A stretch of 64,000 bases of DNA from Micromonospora chalcea (GTDB taxonomy: Bacteria > Actinomycetota > Actinomycetes > Mycobacteriales > Micromonosporaceae), in NCBI RefSeq assembly GCF_002926165.1, contig NZ_MAGP01000093.1, positions 120,320 to 184,319 of the forward strand, written 5' to 3'. Position 1 is the first letter of the stretch. Every line of letters begins with the position of its first letter. This document shows positions 17,641-26,577 of this stretch, in pieces. Both the position numbers and the translations under genes were made by a program. The notes under the pieces are model-generated. The model saw nothing but the letters and a program-made list of their open reading frames with translations. It was not told where the DNA came from and made no database searches.

Positions 17641-17823
17641 TCATGCAGCCTTGAACGGGTAATCCGGGTGGCGGATTTTGGAGTCGGTGGCGAATCCGGA
17701 TTTCGGTTCGGCTCGCCGGTTGCGCCAGCCGGCGCCGAGCGCACGTCGGCGGTCGCGGATCAGCTCGGTCAGGCGGGTCAGGCTGCGCGTGGACAGCGGG
17801 ATGCTGGCAGGATAGGTCAGCAA
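17641..17823 (-). pseudogene. IS5-type transposase remnant (N-terminal part)
   Basis: Sixty codons from TTG 17823. The first ~35 residues (LTYPASIPLSTRSLTRLTEL, then IRDRRRALGAGWR) match the N-terminus of transposases common in actinobacterial IS5-family elements (start LxYPxxI, then RRRxLGxxWR). The remaining residues run into SKIRHPDYPFKAA and a stop, without the helix-turn-helix and DDE domains. The gene is therefore internally deleted and inactive. Confidence 0.6.
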
Positions 17824-17882
17824 CGAAGCTCCCGTGCTGGGCAGTGCGTCTTGGTCGACTGCTGTCCTACCGGGAGCTTCGT
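17823..17882. repeat. Inverted repeat at IS remnant end
   Basis: ACGAAGCTCCCG at 17823-17834 and its exact reverse complement at 17871-17882 form a 12-bp inverted repeat with a 36-bp spacer. It lies directly upstream of the transposase remnant start. It is probably part of the insertion-sequence end or a hairpin that limits transposase expression. Confidence 0.6.
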
Positions 17883-18036
17883 CCTATCCGGACAATCGAC
17901 ACGCCGCCCCCGCCTGCCTGCTCAACCGCCCTTGATCACGATGAAAAGAGCTCTTTGATTCACTTTGGTGGGTCGAGGCCTTCTTGCTGTTCCGTCTCAC
18001 AATTCATCACGTACGCGCGTACTGCTGAATTTCGTG

Positions 18037-18150
18037 TCACGGGAGTCGGCCGAGCAGGCCCGATTCCAGGTGCTCAGCGGCGACCTTGAGGTGGCTGTTG
18101 TCCGGGTGGACGTAGACCCGCTTGGCCAGCGTGCCGCCGTCCGCGTGGCC
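18037..18150 (-). pseudogene. Tyrosine integrase C-terminal fragment
   Basis: The minus strand encodes GHADGGTLAKRVYVHPDNSH followed by LKVAAEHLE and a stop at 18037. This resembles the end of actinobacterial phage/ICE tyrosine recombinases, with the conserved GH pair, GGTL and the Tyr of VYVHP. The homologous sequence ends abruptly at about 18150, where the IS3-type fragment begins on the other strand. The rest of the integrase is gone. It marks a former integrated element. Confidence 0.6.
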
Positions 18151-18154
18151 CGGC

Positions 18155-18532
18155 CTGGTCGTCGCCGCGTTGAACAAGGCCGCCGTCACCCGCGGCGGCG
18201 ATGTCACCGGAGTGATCTTCCACAGCGACAGGGACAGCGAATACTGCTCGGCCGACTTCGCCCGGGTGTGCGCCCGCTGGAAGGTACGCCAGTCGATGGG
18301 CCGGGTCGGCTCGTGCTTCGACAACGCCGTCGCCGAGGCCACCTTCTCCACCATCAAGGTCGAGTACGTCCACCGTCACCAGTTCCGCACCCGTACGGAA
18401 GCCCGGCTGAAGATCGCCACCTGGATCACCGACCTCTACAACTGGCGCCGCCGCCACTCCGTCTGCGGCGGACACTCGCCCATCGACTACGAACGATCAG
18501 AGACCCGCGCCCTGCAGGCCCAGGCCGCATAA
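18155..18532 (+). pseudogene. IS3-family transposase (OrfB) C-terminal fragment
   Basis: From LVVAALNKAAVTRGG the frame reads GVIFHSDRDSEY, SMGRVGSCFDNAVAEATFST and LYNWRRRHS, ending near PIDYE, then stop at 18532. This is the second half of the rve/DDE core of IS3-family OrfB, with the second Asp (HSD) and the Glu (VAEATF). The first catalytic Asp and the whole N-terminus are missing. It abuts the integrase fragment exactly, as after an insertion and deletion. Confidence 0.85.
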
Positions 18533-18688
18533 CGGAGCCCTCCACGGTTCCAGCTAGAGGGCGGAGATTGAGCTGGGAGCTCGTTCTTGCCGAGCTAGCG
18601 CGCGTATCACGTTCAAGGAGCCGTGTCGCCAGGCCGCGAGGCTGATCAGCAGCTGGATTGTCGCTCCAGTCGCTGTCTGCCGAGGGCG

Positions 18689-18787
18689 GCCCGTCTACTG
18701 CCCCTGGTCGACGAGATCCCGCCGATCAAAGGCATCCGCGGCCGACCCGGACAGCGACCGAAACGCATCTACGCCGACCCTGGCTAA
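18689..18787 (+). pseudogene. IS5-type transposase internal fragment
   Basis: The frame LLPLVDEIPPIKGIRGRPGQ then RPKRIYADPG ends in a stop at 18787. It matches the segment around the second catalytic Asp (YADRGY in intact copies) of IS5-family transposases. It is only ~33 codons long and lacks both flanks. It is a decayed copy, separate from the remnant at 17641-17823. Confidence 0.6.
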
Positions 18788-18990
18788 CGGCGACCGCGGC
18801 GGACGGGCTCGGCCTGAGCTGGCGCCAGGTTGATGCCCGGGCGCGGTGGTGGCGGGTCGCCGGCTGAGCGCGATAGACGCTCACCTCGAGCTCTCGCCCG
18901 ATATACGGCCGGGCGGTGGCTTGCCGCGCACAGGACCTGAGCGAGAATGGGCCAGTTCGAACTCTGCGCAACCCTGGAAGGACCCTTCCC

Positions 18991-20028
18991 TTGGCCGGTG
19001 GACTCGTAGCCCTGCTGGATGACGTGGCGGTGCTGGCCCGAGCCGCTGCCGCGTCGATCGATGACATCGGGGCGGGCGCCGCGAAGGCCGGCGCCAAGGC
19101 TGCGGGCGTCGTCGTCGACGATGCTGCCGTCACGCCGCAGTACGTGCGGAGCCTGGCGGCCGAGCGCGAGTTGCCGATTATCAAGCGCATTGCCCTGGGG
19201 TCGCTGCGCAACAAGTTCTTCATCATCCTGCCGGCCATGCTGCTGCTCAGTCAGTTCGTGCCCTGGCTGCTCACTCCGATCCTCATGCTCGGCGGCGCCT
19301 ACCTCTGTTACGAAGGCGCGGAGAAGGTGTGGGCCAAGATCGCCCATCACGATGCCCACGGCGCGGGCGAGGAAAAGGTGCAGGACGAGACGACACTGGT
19401 GTCCGGGGCGGTACGAACCGACCTGATCCTCTCGGCGGAGATCATGGTGATCAGCCTCAACGAGGTGATCAATGAGGCGTTCTGGTCCCGCCTGGCGATC
19501 CTGGCGGTCGTCGCCGTCGTCATAACCGTCATGGTGTACGGCGTGGTGGCCCTGATCGTAAAGATGGACGACGCCGGGCTGCGCCTGTCGCAACGTTCCG
19601 GCGCCGTCGCCACGTTCGGCCGCGGTCTGGTGAGGGCGATGCCGGTAGTCCTCACCGTGCTGACGGTGGTCGGCACCGCGGCGATGCTGTGGGTGGGCGG
19701 GCACATCCTGCTGCTGGGCACGAACGAGCTGAACCTGCACTTCCTGTACGAGGCCGTGCACCACGTGGAGGTCGCCGCCCACGACTCCACGGGTGCGCTC
19801 GGCGGGCTCGTCGGCTGGCTCGTCAACACGGTGGCCAGCGCGATCCTCGGGCTGATCGTCGGAGCGCTGGTCGTGCTGGTCATGACCCTCACGCTCCACC
19901 GCCGCAAATCCAAGCCTGCGGCTGCGACTGCGGCGGCCACGACTCGTACTGACGCCACCATCCCCGCGCCGCCGAGCCGTGCAGCTCAGCGTCGCGACGC
20001 TCCTGCGGACCGAGCGCCGCGCGGTTGA
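18991..20028 (+). CDS. DUF808 (YedI-like) integral membrane protein
   Basis: A protein of 345 residues from TTG 18991, chosen because GGAAGGA lies eight bases upstream and the family begins with (M)AGGLVALLDDVA. The N-terminal soluble segment (VALLDDVAVLARAAAASIDD) is followed by about six hydrophobic helices, for example LPAMLLLSQFVPWLLTPILM and LAILAVVAVVITVMVYGVVA. The C-terminal 60 residues are Ala/Thr/Arg rich and disordered. DUF808 proteins are widespread inner-membrane proteins of unknown function. It stands alone downstream of the IS remnants. Confidence 0.88.
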   Translation: MAGGLVALLDDVAVLARAAAASIDDIGAGAAKAGAKAAGVVVDDAAVTPQYVRSLAAERELPIIKRIALGSLRNKFFIILPAMLLLSQFVPWLLTPILMLGGAYLCYEGAEKVWAKIAHHDAHGAGEEKVQDETTLVSGAVRTDLILSAEIMVISLNEVINEAFWSRLAILAVVAVVITVMVYGVVALIVKMDDAGLRLSQRSGAVATFGRGLVRAMPVVLTVLTVVGTAAMLWVGGHILLLGTNELNLHFLYEAVHHVEVAAHDSTGALGGLVGWLVNTVASAILGLIVGALVVLVMTLTLHRRKSKPAAATAAATTRTDATIPAPPSRAAQRRDAPADRAPRG

Positions 20029-20346
20029 CGCACATGATCGCAACTCGACTGCGGGGTCAGGCGTTCTGGTGCTGAACCGCGCTTGGTACTCCAGCCGCAC
20101 CTGGTGGGGTCGGAGTCTTCGCTGGTAGTGGGCCGTTTGGCGCGGTATTGGTGTCGTCGTCGCCATCGTGACCTACCGACTCGGCATCCGGTTCGACCGG
20201 ATGCTGGAAGCGGCCCAACGTCGGCGGAGCCGGGCGTTGAGAGTTGGGCGAATAGGTCGCGGGCACTCCCGGAGTCGGGATGTGCCGTTCCGGAGTCAGC
20301 GCTCGACGCCGAACTGGATGCCGTCTCGGCCATCAGCGTACGGCGA
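20029..20346. other. Intergenic region without a supported gene
   Basis: The 318 bases between DUF808 and the end of the convergent SDR gene contain only short open frames with mutually overlapping, unconvincing translations. No terminator-like perfect hairpin or RNA gene was recognised. Confidence 0.5.
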
Positions 20347-21219
20347 TCAGAACGGGCGAACCGCGGGCGGCATACCTGGGAAGTCCGCCGACTCGCTCAC
20401 CGACGCCCACTTCTCGACGTCGTCGAGCGCTGCACGGTAGACGCGGGTGAGGTTGCGAACCGCCTCGGCGCCGAGCGGAAGCCGGAGCGGCGCGTCGGGT
20501 GTGTCGAGCATGTTCCGGATCACCCGGGCGGCTCGTGCCGGGTCGCCCTCCTGGATGCCGTCGGCTCCCTCCATGTTCGCGCGCACGGCACCGGTGACCC
20601 CCTCGTAGATCGAGCTCTGCTGCGCTGTGTTGAGCACGTCCGCGGCGTTGAACGCGGTGCGGAATCGACTGGGCTCGACGATGAGGACGCGGATGCCGAA
20701 CGGTGCGACCTCGCCCGCCAGCGCCTCCGACCAGCCCTCGAGCGCGAACTTGCCGGCTGAGTAGCTGCCGACGGCGGGAAACGACATCCGCCCGCCCTGG
20801 CTGCTCATCTGCACGACCGCACCAGAGCGACGTTCCCTCATGTGGGGCAGTACGGCACGCACATAGGCGGCCGGGCCGAACAGGTGCTGCTCGAGCATGG
20901 CCCGCAGAGCAGCGTCCGTGATCTCTTCGGCGGCACCGACCTGTCCGGCGCCTGCATTGTTGACGAGCACGTCGACGCGCCCGAACACCTCCAGCGCCCG
21001 CTGCACGACACCGGCCGCTCCGGCCGTGTCGCGCACATCGTGCGCGACGGCGAGGAGCCCATCCCTGTACCGCGCCTTGAGCCCGTCGAAGCGGTCGGCC
21101 CGTCGCGCGGTCCCGATCACATGCTCGCCAGCCTGGAGTGCCGCCTCGGCGAGCCCCAGACCGAGGCCGGAACTCGCGCCCGTGATGATCCATGTTCTCG
21201 TCTCGGCTGTCGTGGTCAC
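20347..21219 (-). CDS. SDR-family oxidoreductase
   Basis: A protein of 290 residues. The Rossmann cofactor motif is TGASSGLGLGLAE at residues ~13-25, the NNAG motif is present (VLVNNAGAG), and the catalytic triad appears as Ser in QMSSQGG and YSAGK (YxxxK). It belongs to the classical SDR class that reduces carbonyls or oxidises alcohols with NAD(P)H. The substrate is unknown. It is the only intact gene between DUF808 and the TetR gene, with a recombinase remnant just upstream. Confidence 0.9.
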   Translation of the reverse strand: MTTTAETRTWIITGASSGLGLGLAEAALQAGEHVIGTARRADRFDGLKARYRDGLLAVAHDVRDTAGAAGVVQRALEVFGRVDVLVNNAGAGQVGAAEEITDAALRAMLEQHLFGPAAYVRAVLPHMRERRSGAVVQMSSQGGRMSFPAVGSYSAGKFALEGWSEALAGEVAPFGIRVLIVEPSRFRTAFNAADVLNTAQQSSIYEGVTGAVRANMEGADGIQEGDPARAARVIRNMLDTPDAPLRLPLGAEAVRNLTRVYRAALDDVEKWASVSESADFPGMPPAVRPF

Positions 21220-21264
21220 GGCCCCGACACTAGAGCTTCGAGCGCGCTTGAAAGCAAGCCGCGC

Positions 21265-21453
21265 TCAGGCTCCGGAGGCGACGAGTGGTCCCGCCCGCTT
21301 GATCCTCTGCGCGACGATCTCGGTTTCGACGCTGTGCACGCCGGAGAGCGCACCGCGCACCGTTTGCGTTTCAGGCTGGAAACCGAGTTGTCGGTAGACC
21401 TCGGCCTTGTCGGCTGGGTCGGCACAGTGAGACTGAACTGGTTGCTGTAGAAG
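21265..21453 (-). pseudogene. Possible serine recombinase C-terminal remnant
   Basis: One minus-strand frame reads CADPADKAEVYRQLGFQPET then QTVRGALSG and ends at a TGA at 21265. ADPADKAEVYRQLG is a familiar stretch near the C-terminus of actinobacterial large serine recombinases/resolvases. Upstream and downstream sequence does not match the family further, and no start codon is present. I read it as a small decayed fragment; coincidence cannot be excluded. Confidence 0.4.
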
Positions 21454-21580
21454 GCGCGGTGGGGTTCGCCGACCACGACGGCGCAGGGTAGGCCCGCGAG
21501 CCGTGGCTCGGACCGCTATCTGGTCCGGCGAAGCCGGCCCGAGCTACGGCTTGCGATCAGGCCGTGGCCCGGGGGCGTGG

Positions 21581-22165
21581 TCAGGCACCTGGTTTCGGAA
21601 GCGGGCTGTGCTGTGCGGGTTCCTGCGGTGTCACCGTGAACCCCGTCATGGCCAGCGAGAGCAGGCGGGTCGCTGTGGTACCGGGGTCGCGGTCGTTCTC
21701 GGTCGCCAGGGCGATCCCGGTGACCAGCGTCGACAGGTCGCCGAAGGTGACGTCGGGCGCCAGCACTCCGGCCTCGGCGGCCCGGCGTACCAGTGGCTCA
21801 CCCGCCTCGGACAGTTGGTCGGACGCGCAGTAGACGCTTTCGACGCGGCCGCGGTTCAGCGCCTCGGCCAGGCCCCGGATCGTGGCGGCGGCCCGCGTCA
21901 TCTCGATCAGGAATTCGACGAGCGCGGCCCTGGGGTCCGTTTTGCCCACTAGTTCGCCCGCGCGGGCGCAGAGGGCGTCGATGCGCTCCCGGAAGACGGC
22001 TTCGAGCAGGGCGTGGCGGGTCGGGAAGTGGCGGCGGACCGTGCCGGAGCCCACCCCGGCGGTCCGGGCGATCTGTTCCAGCGACGCGTCGGCCCCGTGC
22101 TCGGCAACCGCCTCCGCTGCCACCGCGAGCAGAAGTTCGTAGTTGCGGCGTGCATCTGCGCGCAT
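21581..22165 (-). CDS. TetR-family repressor of the divergent NmrA-like gene
   Basis: A protein of 194 residues. Residues ~10-50 form a TetR HTH (SLEQIARTAGVGSGTVRRHF, then PTRHALLEAVF). The rest is the helical ligand/dimer domain. It is divergent from the NAD(P)-binding gene at 22258, and the 92 bases between hold two strong inverted repeats. This is the usual layout of an autoregulated TetR repressor controlling a neighbouring oxidoreductase. The ligand is unknown. Confidence 0.9.
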   Translation of the reverse strand: MRADARRNYELLLAVAAEAVAEHGADASLEQIARTAGVGSGTVRRHFPTRHALLEAVFRERIDALCARAGELVGKTDPRAALVEFLIEMTRAAATIRGLAEALNRGRVESVYCASDQLSEAGEPLVRRAAEAGVLAPDVTFGDLSTLVTGIALATENDRDPGTTATRLLSLAMTGFTVTPQEPAQHSPLPKPGA

Positions 22166-22179
22166 GTCTCACCTCGGCG

Positions 22180-22213
22180 TTGCTAAGCGGCGGGGTCCGC
22201 CGTATCTTAGCAA
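22180..22213. promoter_or_regulatory. Inverted-repeat operator 1 (TetR/NmrA-like intergenic)
   Basis: TTGCTAAG at 22180-22187 and CTTAGCAA at 22206-22213 are exact inverted arms. Between them lies GGCGGGGTCCGCC, itself a near-palindrome similar to operator 2. Position is just upstream of the TetR start, fitting autoregulation. Confidence 0.6.
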
Positions 22214-22217
22214 GCAT

Positions 22218-22238
22218 AAACGGCGGTCCCCGCCGTTT
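22218..22238. promoter_or_regulatory. Inverted-repeat operator 2 (TetR/NmrA-like intergenic)
   Basis: AAACGGCGG and its exact complement CCGCCGTTT flank a 3-bp centre. The site lies 20 bases before the ATG of the NmrA-like gene, where a bound repressor would block transcription or initiation. The core CGGCGG...CCGCCG recurs in operator 1. Confidence 0.65.
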
Positions 22239-22257
22239 CTTGGGTCGAGGAGTGTCC

Positions 22258-23187
22258 ATGTCTGATCGAGCACCAGTACTGGTCACCGGCGCTACCGGCC
22301 AGCAGGGCGGGGCAACCGCCCGCGCCCTGCTCGCCGCCGGCGTCCCGGTGCGCGCCCTGGTCCGTAACCCTGCTGCCGCCAAGGCCGCCGCAGTCGCCGC
22401 CCTCGGCGCCGAGCTGGTCACCGGCGATCTCCGCGATCCCGCATCGCTGGTCCCGGCCGCCCGGGGCGCCCGCGCCGTCTTCTCCGTGCAGATGCCGGAG
22501 CTGCGCGGCGACACCTGGGACTTCGAGAGCGAACTCGCCCAGGGCGTCAACCTGATCGAGGCCGCGCTGGCCGCGGAGGTCCCGCAGTTCGTGCACACCT
22601 CGGTGTCCGGCGCCGGGCGGCACGAGGACGCCCCCGGCTGGACCGACGGACGCTGGGCCGCGATGGAGCGCGTCTTCCTGCCCAAGGCCGGCATGCAGGA
22701 ACGCGTCCGGGCCGCCGGCTTCGACCGGTGGACGCTGATCAAGCCGGGCTTCTTCATGGAGAACTTCCTGCCCGACCTGGCCTACCTGCTGCCGCGGGGC
22801 GTCGCGGGCGGGCTCGCGACGGTCCTCCGGCCGCAGACCCACCTGTCGCTGGTCGCCGTCGACGACATCGGTCGCGCGGCCGCAGCTGCCGTCGCCGACC
22901 CCGACCGCTTCCACCGCGTCGAACTCGAACTGGCCGGCGACCACCTGCCGATGACGGAAATCGCGAAGATCATCGGTGAGTCGCTCGGCATCGACGGCAC
23001 CGCTCCCGACATGACCGAGGCGGAAGCGCTTGCCGCCGGCATGCCGCCGTGGGCCACCACCTCCCACGAGTTCTTGAACGTCGCCGGGCAGCCGGCCCGG
23101 CCGGAGTTCGCGCGCGCCCTCGGCATCCCCCTGACCCCGTTCGCTGAGTGGGCCGACCGCCACCTGCGCCCCCTCCGTCAGGGCTGA
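22258..23187 (+). CDS. NmrA-like NAD(P)-binding protein
   Basis: A protein of 309 residues from ATG 22258 with GAGGAG upstream. The N-terminus has the dinucleotide fold motif VTGATGQQGGATARALLAAG. Atypical-SDR features of the NmrA/HSCARG group follow (VRALVRNP, LVTGDLRDP, FVHTSVSGAG). The YxxxK active-site motif of classical SDRs is absent, as in redox-sensing or isoflavone-reductase-like members. It is controlled by the divergent TetR. A quinone/redox-sensing or reductase role is likely but the substrate is unknown. Confidence 0.88.
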   Translation: MSDRAPVLVTGATGQQGGATARALLAAGVPVRALVRNPAAAKAAAVAALGAELVTGDLRDPASLVPAARGARAVFSVQMPELRGDTWDFESELAQGVNLIEAALAAEVPQFVHTSVSGAGRHEDAPGWTDGRWAAMERVFLPKAGMQERVRAAGFDRWTLIKPGFFMENFLPDLAYLLPRGVAGGLATVLRPQTHLSLVAVDDIGRAAAAAVADPDRFHRVELELAGDHLPMTEIAKIIGESLGIDGTAPDMTEAEALAAGMPPWATTSHEFLNVAGQPARPEFARALGIPLTPFAEWADRHLRPLRQG

Positions 23188-23337
23188 CGCCAAGGCTTGG
23201 TCATTGTCACGCCCATGGAACACGCCGTCCGGTCCAAGTCGGCGAGTTTGTCGGCCGCGACGTGAGCGATCGGTCGAGTTCGACATCGTCGACGAGCCGC
23301 CGACGGCCGTCGACGTTGCGCGGAGCATTCGCGTGAG

Positions 23338-24522
23338 TCACCGGACGACCTCCCCACTCCGGTTCCGTGGCGCGATCAGCCCCACCGATGGAAGCAGCAT
23401 GAGCAGGGCAAGCCCAGTCAGGAGAGAGGCCACCCACACGGGGCCGAGGTCACTGGAATCCGACAGCGTCAGGGCCGCAATTGCCGGGCCGGCGGCGGCT
23501 CCTGTGTTGAGCGCGGCGGTTGCGTAGGAACCTCCCATGGTGGGCGCTTCGGATGCTGCGTAGAGCACCCGCGCGATGAGCGTGCTACCCACCGCGAAAG
23601 CCAGGATGCCCTGGACGAAGACGAGGATCAGCAGCAGTACGGGGTGTGTGGCGACGAGTGCGAGTGCCAGCCACCCCAGGAACAGGAGGGGAGCGGCCAC
23701 TCCGAGAATCGGACGAGGGCGCCGGTCGGAGAGCCGCCCGGCGGCAGTGACGCCGATGAACGATCCGATGCCGAACACGACCAGGGCCAGCGGTACCCAC
23801 ACCTCGTCCAGTCCTGCGGTCTCGGTGACGACGGGTGCAAGAAAGGTGAACGCCGCGAAGGTCCCGCCGTTGACAAACGCTCCGAGCAGCATTGCCACGA
23901 GCAGTCGGGGCTTTCGGAGTTGCGCGAGTTCGAAGGCCAGAGACGTGCCGGCGGCGGGCCCTTCCGCTGTCGGCTCCGAGCGGGGCCGGATCCCCGCGAG
24001 GATGCCGACAGCGGCGGGGATACACAGCAGCGCGACTGCCCAGAAGGTCGCTCGCCACCCCATCGCGGTGCCGAGCAGCGCGCCCGCCGGGACGCCTGCG
24101 ACGACAGCGATCGTCGTACCGGAAAGGAGGGCCGCCAAGGCACGCCCCTTCTGGTTCGGGGCCACGAGACCGGCCGCGGTGGTGAGGGCGACGGCCAGGA
24201 AGCCGGCGTTGGCAACCGCAGCCAGGACACGGGTTGCGAACAGCACGGAGAAGGACGGGGTTGTCGCGGCGACGACGTGGCAGAGAGTGAAGATCGCCAC
24301 GAATCCAAGGAGCGTGGTCCGTGCCGGCCACCGACGTGCGAAGGCAGCCATGAGGGGTGAGCCGACGATCATCCCGACCGCGAAGGCGGAGGTGAGCAGT
24401 CCGGCGGACCCGACGGAGACATCGAGGCTCGTGGCGATGTCGGGCACAAGGCCCGCGAGCATGAATTCAGAGGTGCCCATGGCGAAGACGGCGAGGGCAA
24501 GAAGATGGAGAGCGAAAGGCAT
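23338..24522 (-). CDS. cmx: Cmx/CmrA-type chloramphenicol efflux MFS transporter
   Basis: A protein of 394 residues. The start at ATG 24522 (PFALHLLALAVFAMGTSEFM) is preferred to upstream codons because GGAG lies in front and the family starts there. Twelve TM helices are evident. The N-terminal FAMGTSEFMLAGLVPDIA and the run TRVLAAVANAGFLAVALTTA are characteristic of the Cmx/CmrA subfamily of drug:H+ antiporters from Streptomyces, Rhodococcus and Corynebacterium. It exports chloramphenicol in known members. Actual resistance in this host cannot be read from sequence. Confidence 0.85.
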   Translation of the reverse strand: MPFALHLLALAVFAMGTSEFMLAGLVPDIATSLDVSVGSAGLLTSAFAVGMIVGSPLMAAFARRWPARTTLLGFVAIFTLCHVVAATTPSFSVLFATRVLAAVANAGFLAVALTTAAGLVAPNQKGRALAALLSGTTIAVVAGVPAGALLGTAMGWRATFWAVALLCIPAAVGILAGIRPRSEPTAEGPAAGTSLAFELAQLRKPRLLVAMLLGAFVNGGTFAAFTFLAPVVTETAGLDEVWVPLALVVFGIGSFIGVTAAGRLSDRRPRPILGVAAPLLFLGWLALALVATHPVLLLILVFVQGILAFAVGSTLIARVLYAASEAPTMGGSYATAALNTGAAAGPAIAALTLSDSSDLGPVWVASLLTGLALLMLLPSVGLIAPRNRSGEVVR

Positions 24523-25057
24523 CGAGTTGCTCCGAGGCATGAAACGGACAGAAGGCGTCTCGTCACCACGGCCAACCCGGGGGTCGAACAACCGCCCACA
24601 CGTATGCGGTAGTGGGCGGGAGGCTGGAACCTCAGTGGTTCAGGGGCTGACGGCGTGGCCGAAAGCCCCCGAAGTGTCCGACTCGGGGCTCGACATGGAC
24701 GCCACTTTACCGATGGCTGCCCGGCTCCCGCACATCCATTTTCGATGAGGCAGGCCGCGCGACAGCTGCCTGGTTCGGCCCATTCCGGTAGACGTTGCGA
24801 TGGCCACGCGATGCTGAGTGGCTCCGGGGCTTGAAATCCTACTTGCTCAGTAGGAAAATTGATCCATGCTGCTTGTTCGGCTGTTCACCTCCCGCCGGGT
24901 CGTCGACCTGATGCGGGTCGCCGCGCAGCTCTGTCGCGTGGCGACCCTTCCGGCCTGAGCGGGCGCTCGCTGCCTCTCGGTCCTCGTCCCGCCGGCTCGC
25001 GTCCGGCACCTCCGCGCCCGTTTCCGAGCGGCCGCACGTCAACGAGAGGGATCCGTC
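24523..25057. other. Divergent promoter region (535 bases)
   Basis: This lies between the Cmx-type gene and the DUF1684 operon. An inverted repeat CCTAC...GTAGG with a 7-bp spacer is at 24838-24854 and may be a regulator site for the plus-strand operon. The DUF1684 gene is preceded by AACGAGAGGG close to its ATG. No gene is supported inside. Confidence 0.5.
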
Positions 25058-25921
25058 ATGAACAGTGAACCCGCACCGTCCGCACCCCCCGACGCCGCAC
25101 GACCCACCCGCGCGTTCGCCGACGACTGGCAGGAGTGGCACCGCCGGCACGAGGAGACGCGGGCGGACCGCCACGGCTTCCTCGCCGTGGCCGGACTGCA
25201 CTGGCTCACCGCGGAGCCGCAGCGGTTCCCCGGTGTGCCCGGGGAGTGGCGCACCGGGACGGACGGGCCGGTGGTGACCCTCGCCGACGACGAGGAGATC
25301 GTCGTCGACGGCCGGCGCATCCGGGAGAGGCATCAGTTCGGGGTGATCGCCGAGCGCGCCGGGATCACCGTGGAGATCGACGGTGGTGTCCTCGAGGTGG
25401 CCCGGCGGGGTGGGCGCGACATCCTCCGACCCCGACGCCCCGACCACCCGCTGCGGACGCGCTACCGGGGTACCGCCACCTTCCCGCCCGCCGAGCGGTG
25501 GGTGCTCCAGGGGCGGTTCGTGCCGTTCGAGCGTCCCCGGCCCACCACGGTCGGCGCTGCCGTGGAGGGGCTCCAGCACATCTACGACGCGCCCGGCCGG
25601 ATCGAGTTCTGCGTCGACGGGCTGCCGCTGAGCCTGACCGCGTTCAACGGTGTGACGCCCGGCAGCCTGTCGGTGCTGTTCACCGACACCACCTCCGGCA
25701 TCACCACCTATGGGGCCAACCGGTCGCTGGCCGTCGGCACGCCGGACGAGCAGGGCCGGGTGACGCTGGACTTCAACCGGGCCGTCAACCTGCCGTGCGC
25801 GTACACCGACTTCGCGACGTGCCCGCTGCCACCGACGGAGAACCGGCTGCCGGTCGCCGTCGAGGCCGGGGAGAAGATCCCGTACGAGCGGCTGGCGGCC
25901 GACCCCGCCACCCGTTCCTAG
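25058..25921 (+). CDS. DUF1684-family protein
   Basis: A protein of 287 residues. DUF1684 features are visible: the N-terminal DDWQEWHRRHEETRAD, GFLAVAGLHWL early on, and a late segment TTYGANRSLAV then VTLDFNRAVNLPCAYTDFAT with CPLPPTENRLPVAVEAGEK. The function of the family is unknown; members are cytosolic beta-rich proteins. It is first in a plus-strand group with a flavin reductase 30 bases downstream. Confidence 0.88.
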   Translation: MNSEPAPSAPPDAARPTRAFADDWQEWHRRHEETRADRHGFLAVAGLHWLTAEPQRFPGVPGEWRTGTDGPVVTLADDEEIVVDGRRIRERHQFGVIAERAGITVEIDGGVLEVARRGGRDILRPRRPDHPLRTRYRGTATFPPAERWVLQGRFVPFERPRPTTVGAAVEGLQHIYDAPGRIEFCVDGLPLSLTAFNGVTPGSLSVLFTDTTSGITTYGANRSLAVGTPDEQGRVTLDFNRAVNLPCAYTDFATCPLPPTENRLPVAVEAGEKIPYERLAADPATRS

Positions 25922-25951
25922 CGCTCCGCGCCCCACTCGGGAGGAACGCCC

Positions 25952-26485
25952 ATGACCTCGTCCGCCGACGACCCGATGGACGCCGACGCCGACGCGCTAC
26001 GCAGGTTGCTGCGCCACCAGGCCAGCACCGTCACTGTGGTCACCGCCCCCGGTGCGCCGCCGGTGGGCTTCACCGCGACATCGTTCACGTCGGTGTCGCT
26101 GACGCCGCCGATCGTCTCGTTCTGCCTGAACCTCGGCTCGTCCACGTGGCCGACGCTGGCGCAGGCCCGGCACGTGGCGGTGCACCTGCTCGCACACGGC
26201 CAGCACAAGTTGGCCCATACCTTCGCCACGAGCGGCATCGACCGCTTCGCCGCTCCGACCCGCTGGCGGCCCGGGCCGAACGGACTGCCGATCCTCGACG
26301 GCGCCCTGGCCTGGCTGGCGTGCCGGGTCGTCGACCGGGTGGTCGTCGGCGATCACGCGGTCGTGCTGGCCGAGCCGGAGTTGCTCCGGCACGCCGATGT
26401 CGGCTCCCCGCTGCTCTACCACCGGGGTCGCTACGCCGGTCTCGCGGACGCTCCGGACGGCACGGCCCGTCGCGCCGCCGCCTGA
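25952..26485 (+). CDS. Flavin reductase-family protein (HpaC-like)
   Basis: A protein of 177 residues. The FMN-binding flavin-reductase fold is indicated by STVTVVTAPGAPPVGFTATS, FTSVSLTPPIVSFCL and the late LPILDGALAWLAC and VVVGDHAVVLAE. Such enzymes make reduced flavin for two-component monooxygenases. No monooxygenase partner is adjacent. It is probably cotranscribed with the DUF1684 gene. Confidence 0.9.
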   Translation: MTSSADDPMDADADALRRLLRHQASTVTVVTAPGAPPVGFTATSFTSVSLTPPIVSFCLNLGSSTWPTLAQARHVAVHLLAHGQHKLAHTFATSGIDRFAAPTRWRPGPNGLPILDGALAWLACRVVDRVVVGDHAVVLAEPELLRHADVGSPLLYHRGRYAGLADAPDGTARRAAA

Positions 26486-26577
26486 CCATCGGGCCGGCGT
26501 CTTGCGCCGGTCGTCGTCGACAGGGTCGCCACTGTGGGCCACCTGTCGGGAACCTGGCGAGGACCGAAGGAGGTCGT

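Noticed and set aside
18784..20166. Long minus-strand frame opposite DUF808
   Set aside because: His/Asp/Arg-rich composition typical of an antisense shadow; the plus strand encodes a clear DUF808 protein.
21216..21476. Minus-strand 86-codon frame upstream of the SDR
   Set aside because: This frame has no family match; a different frame in the same stretch holds the possible recombinase remnant instead.
24839..25936. Long minus-strand frame opposite DUF1684
   Set aside because: Antisense shadow; the plus-strand product matches a known family along its full length.
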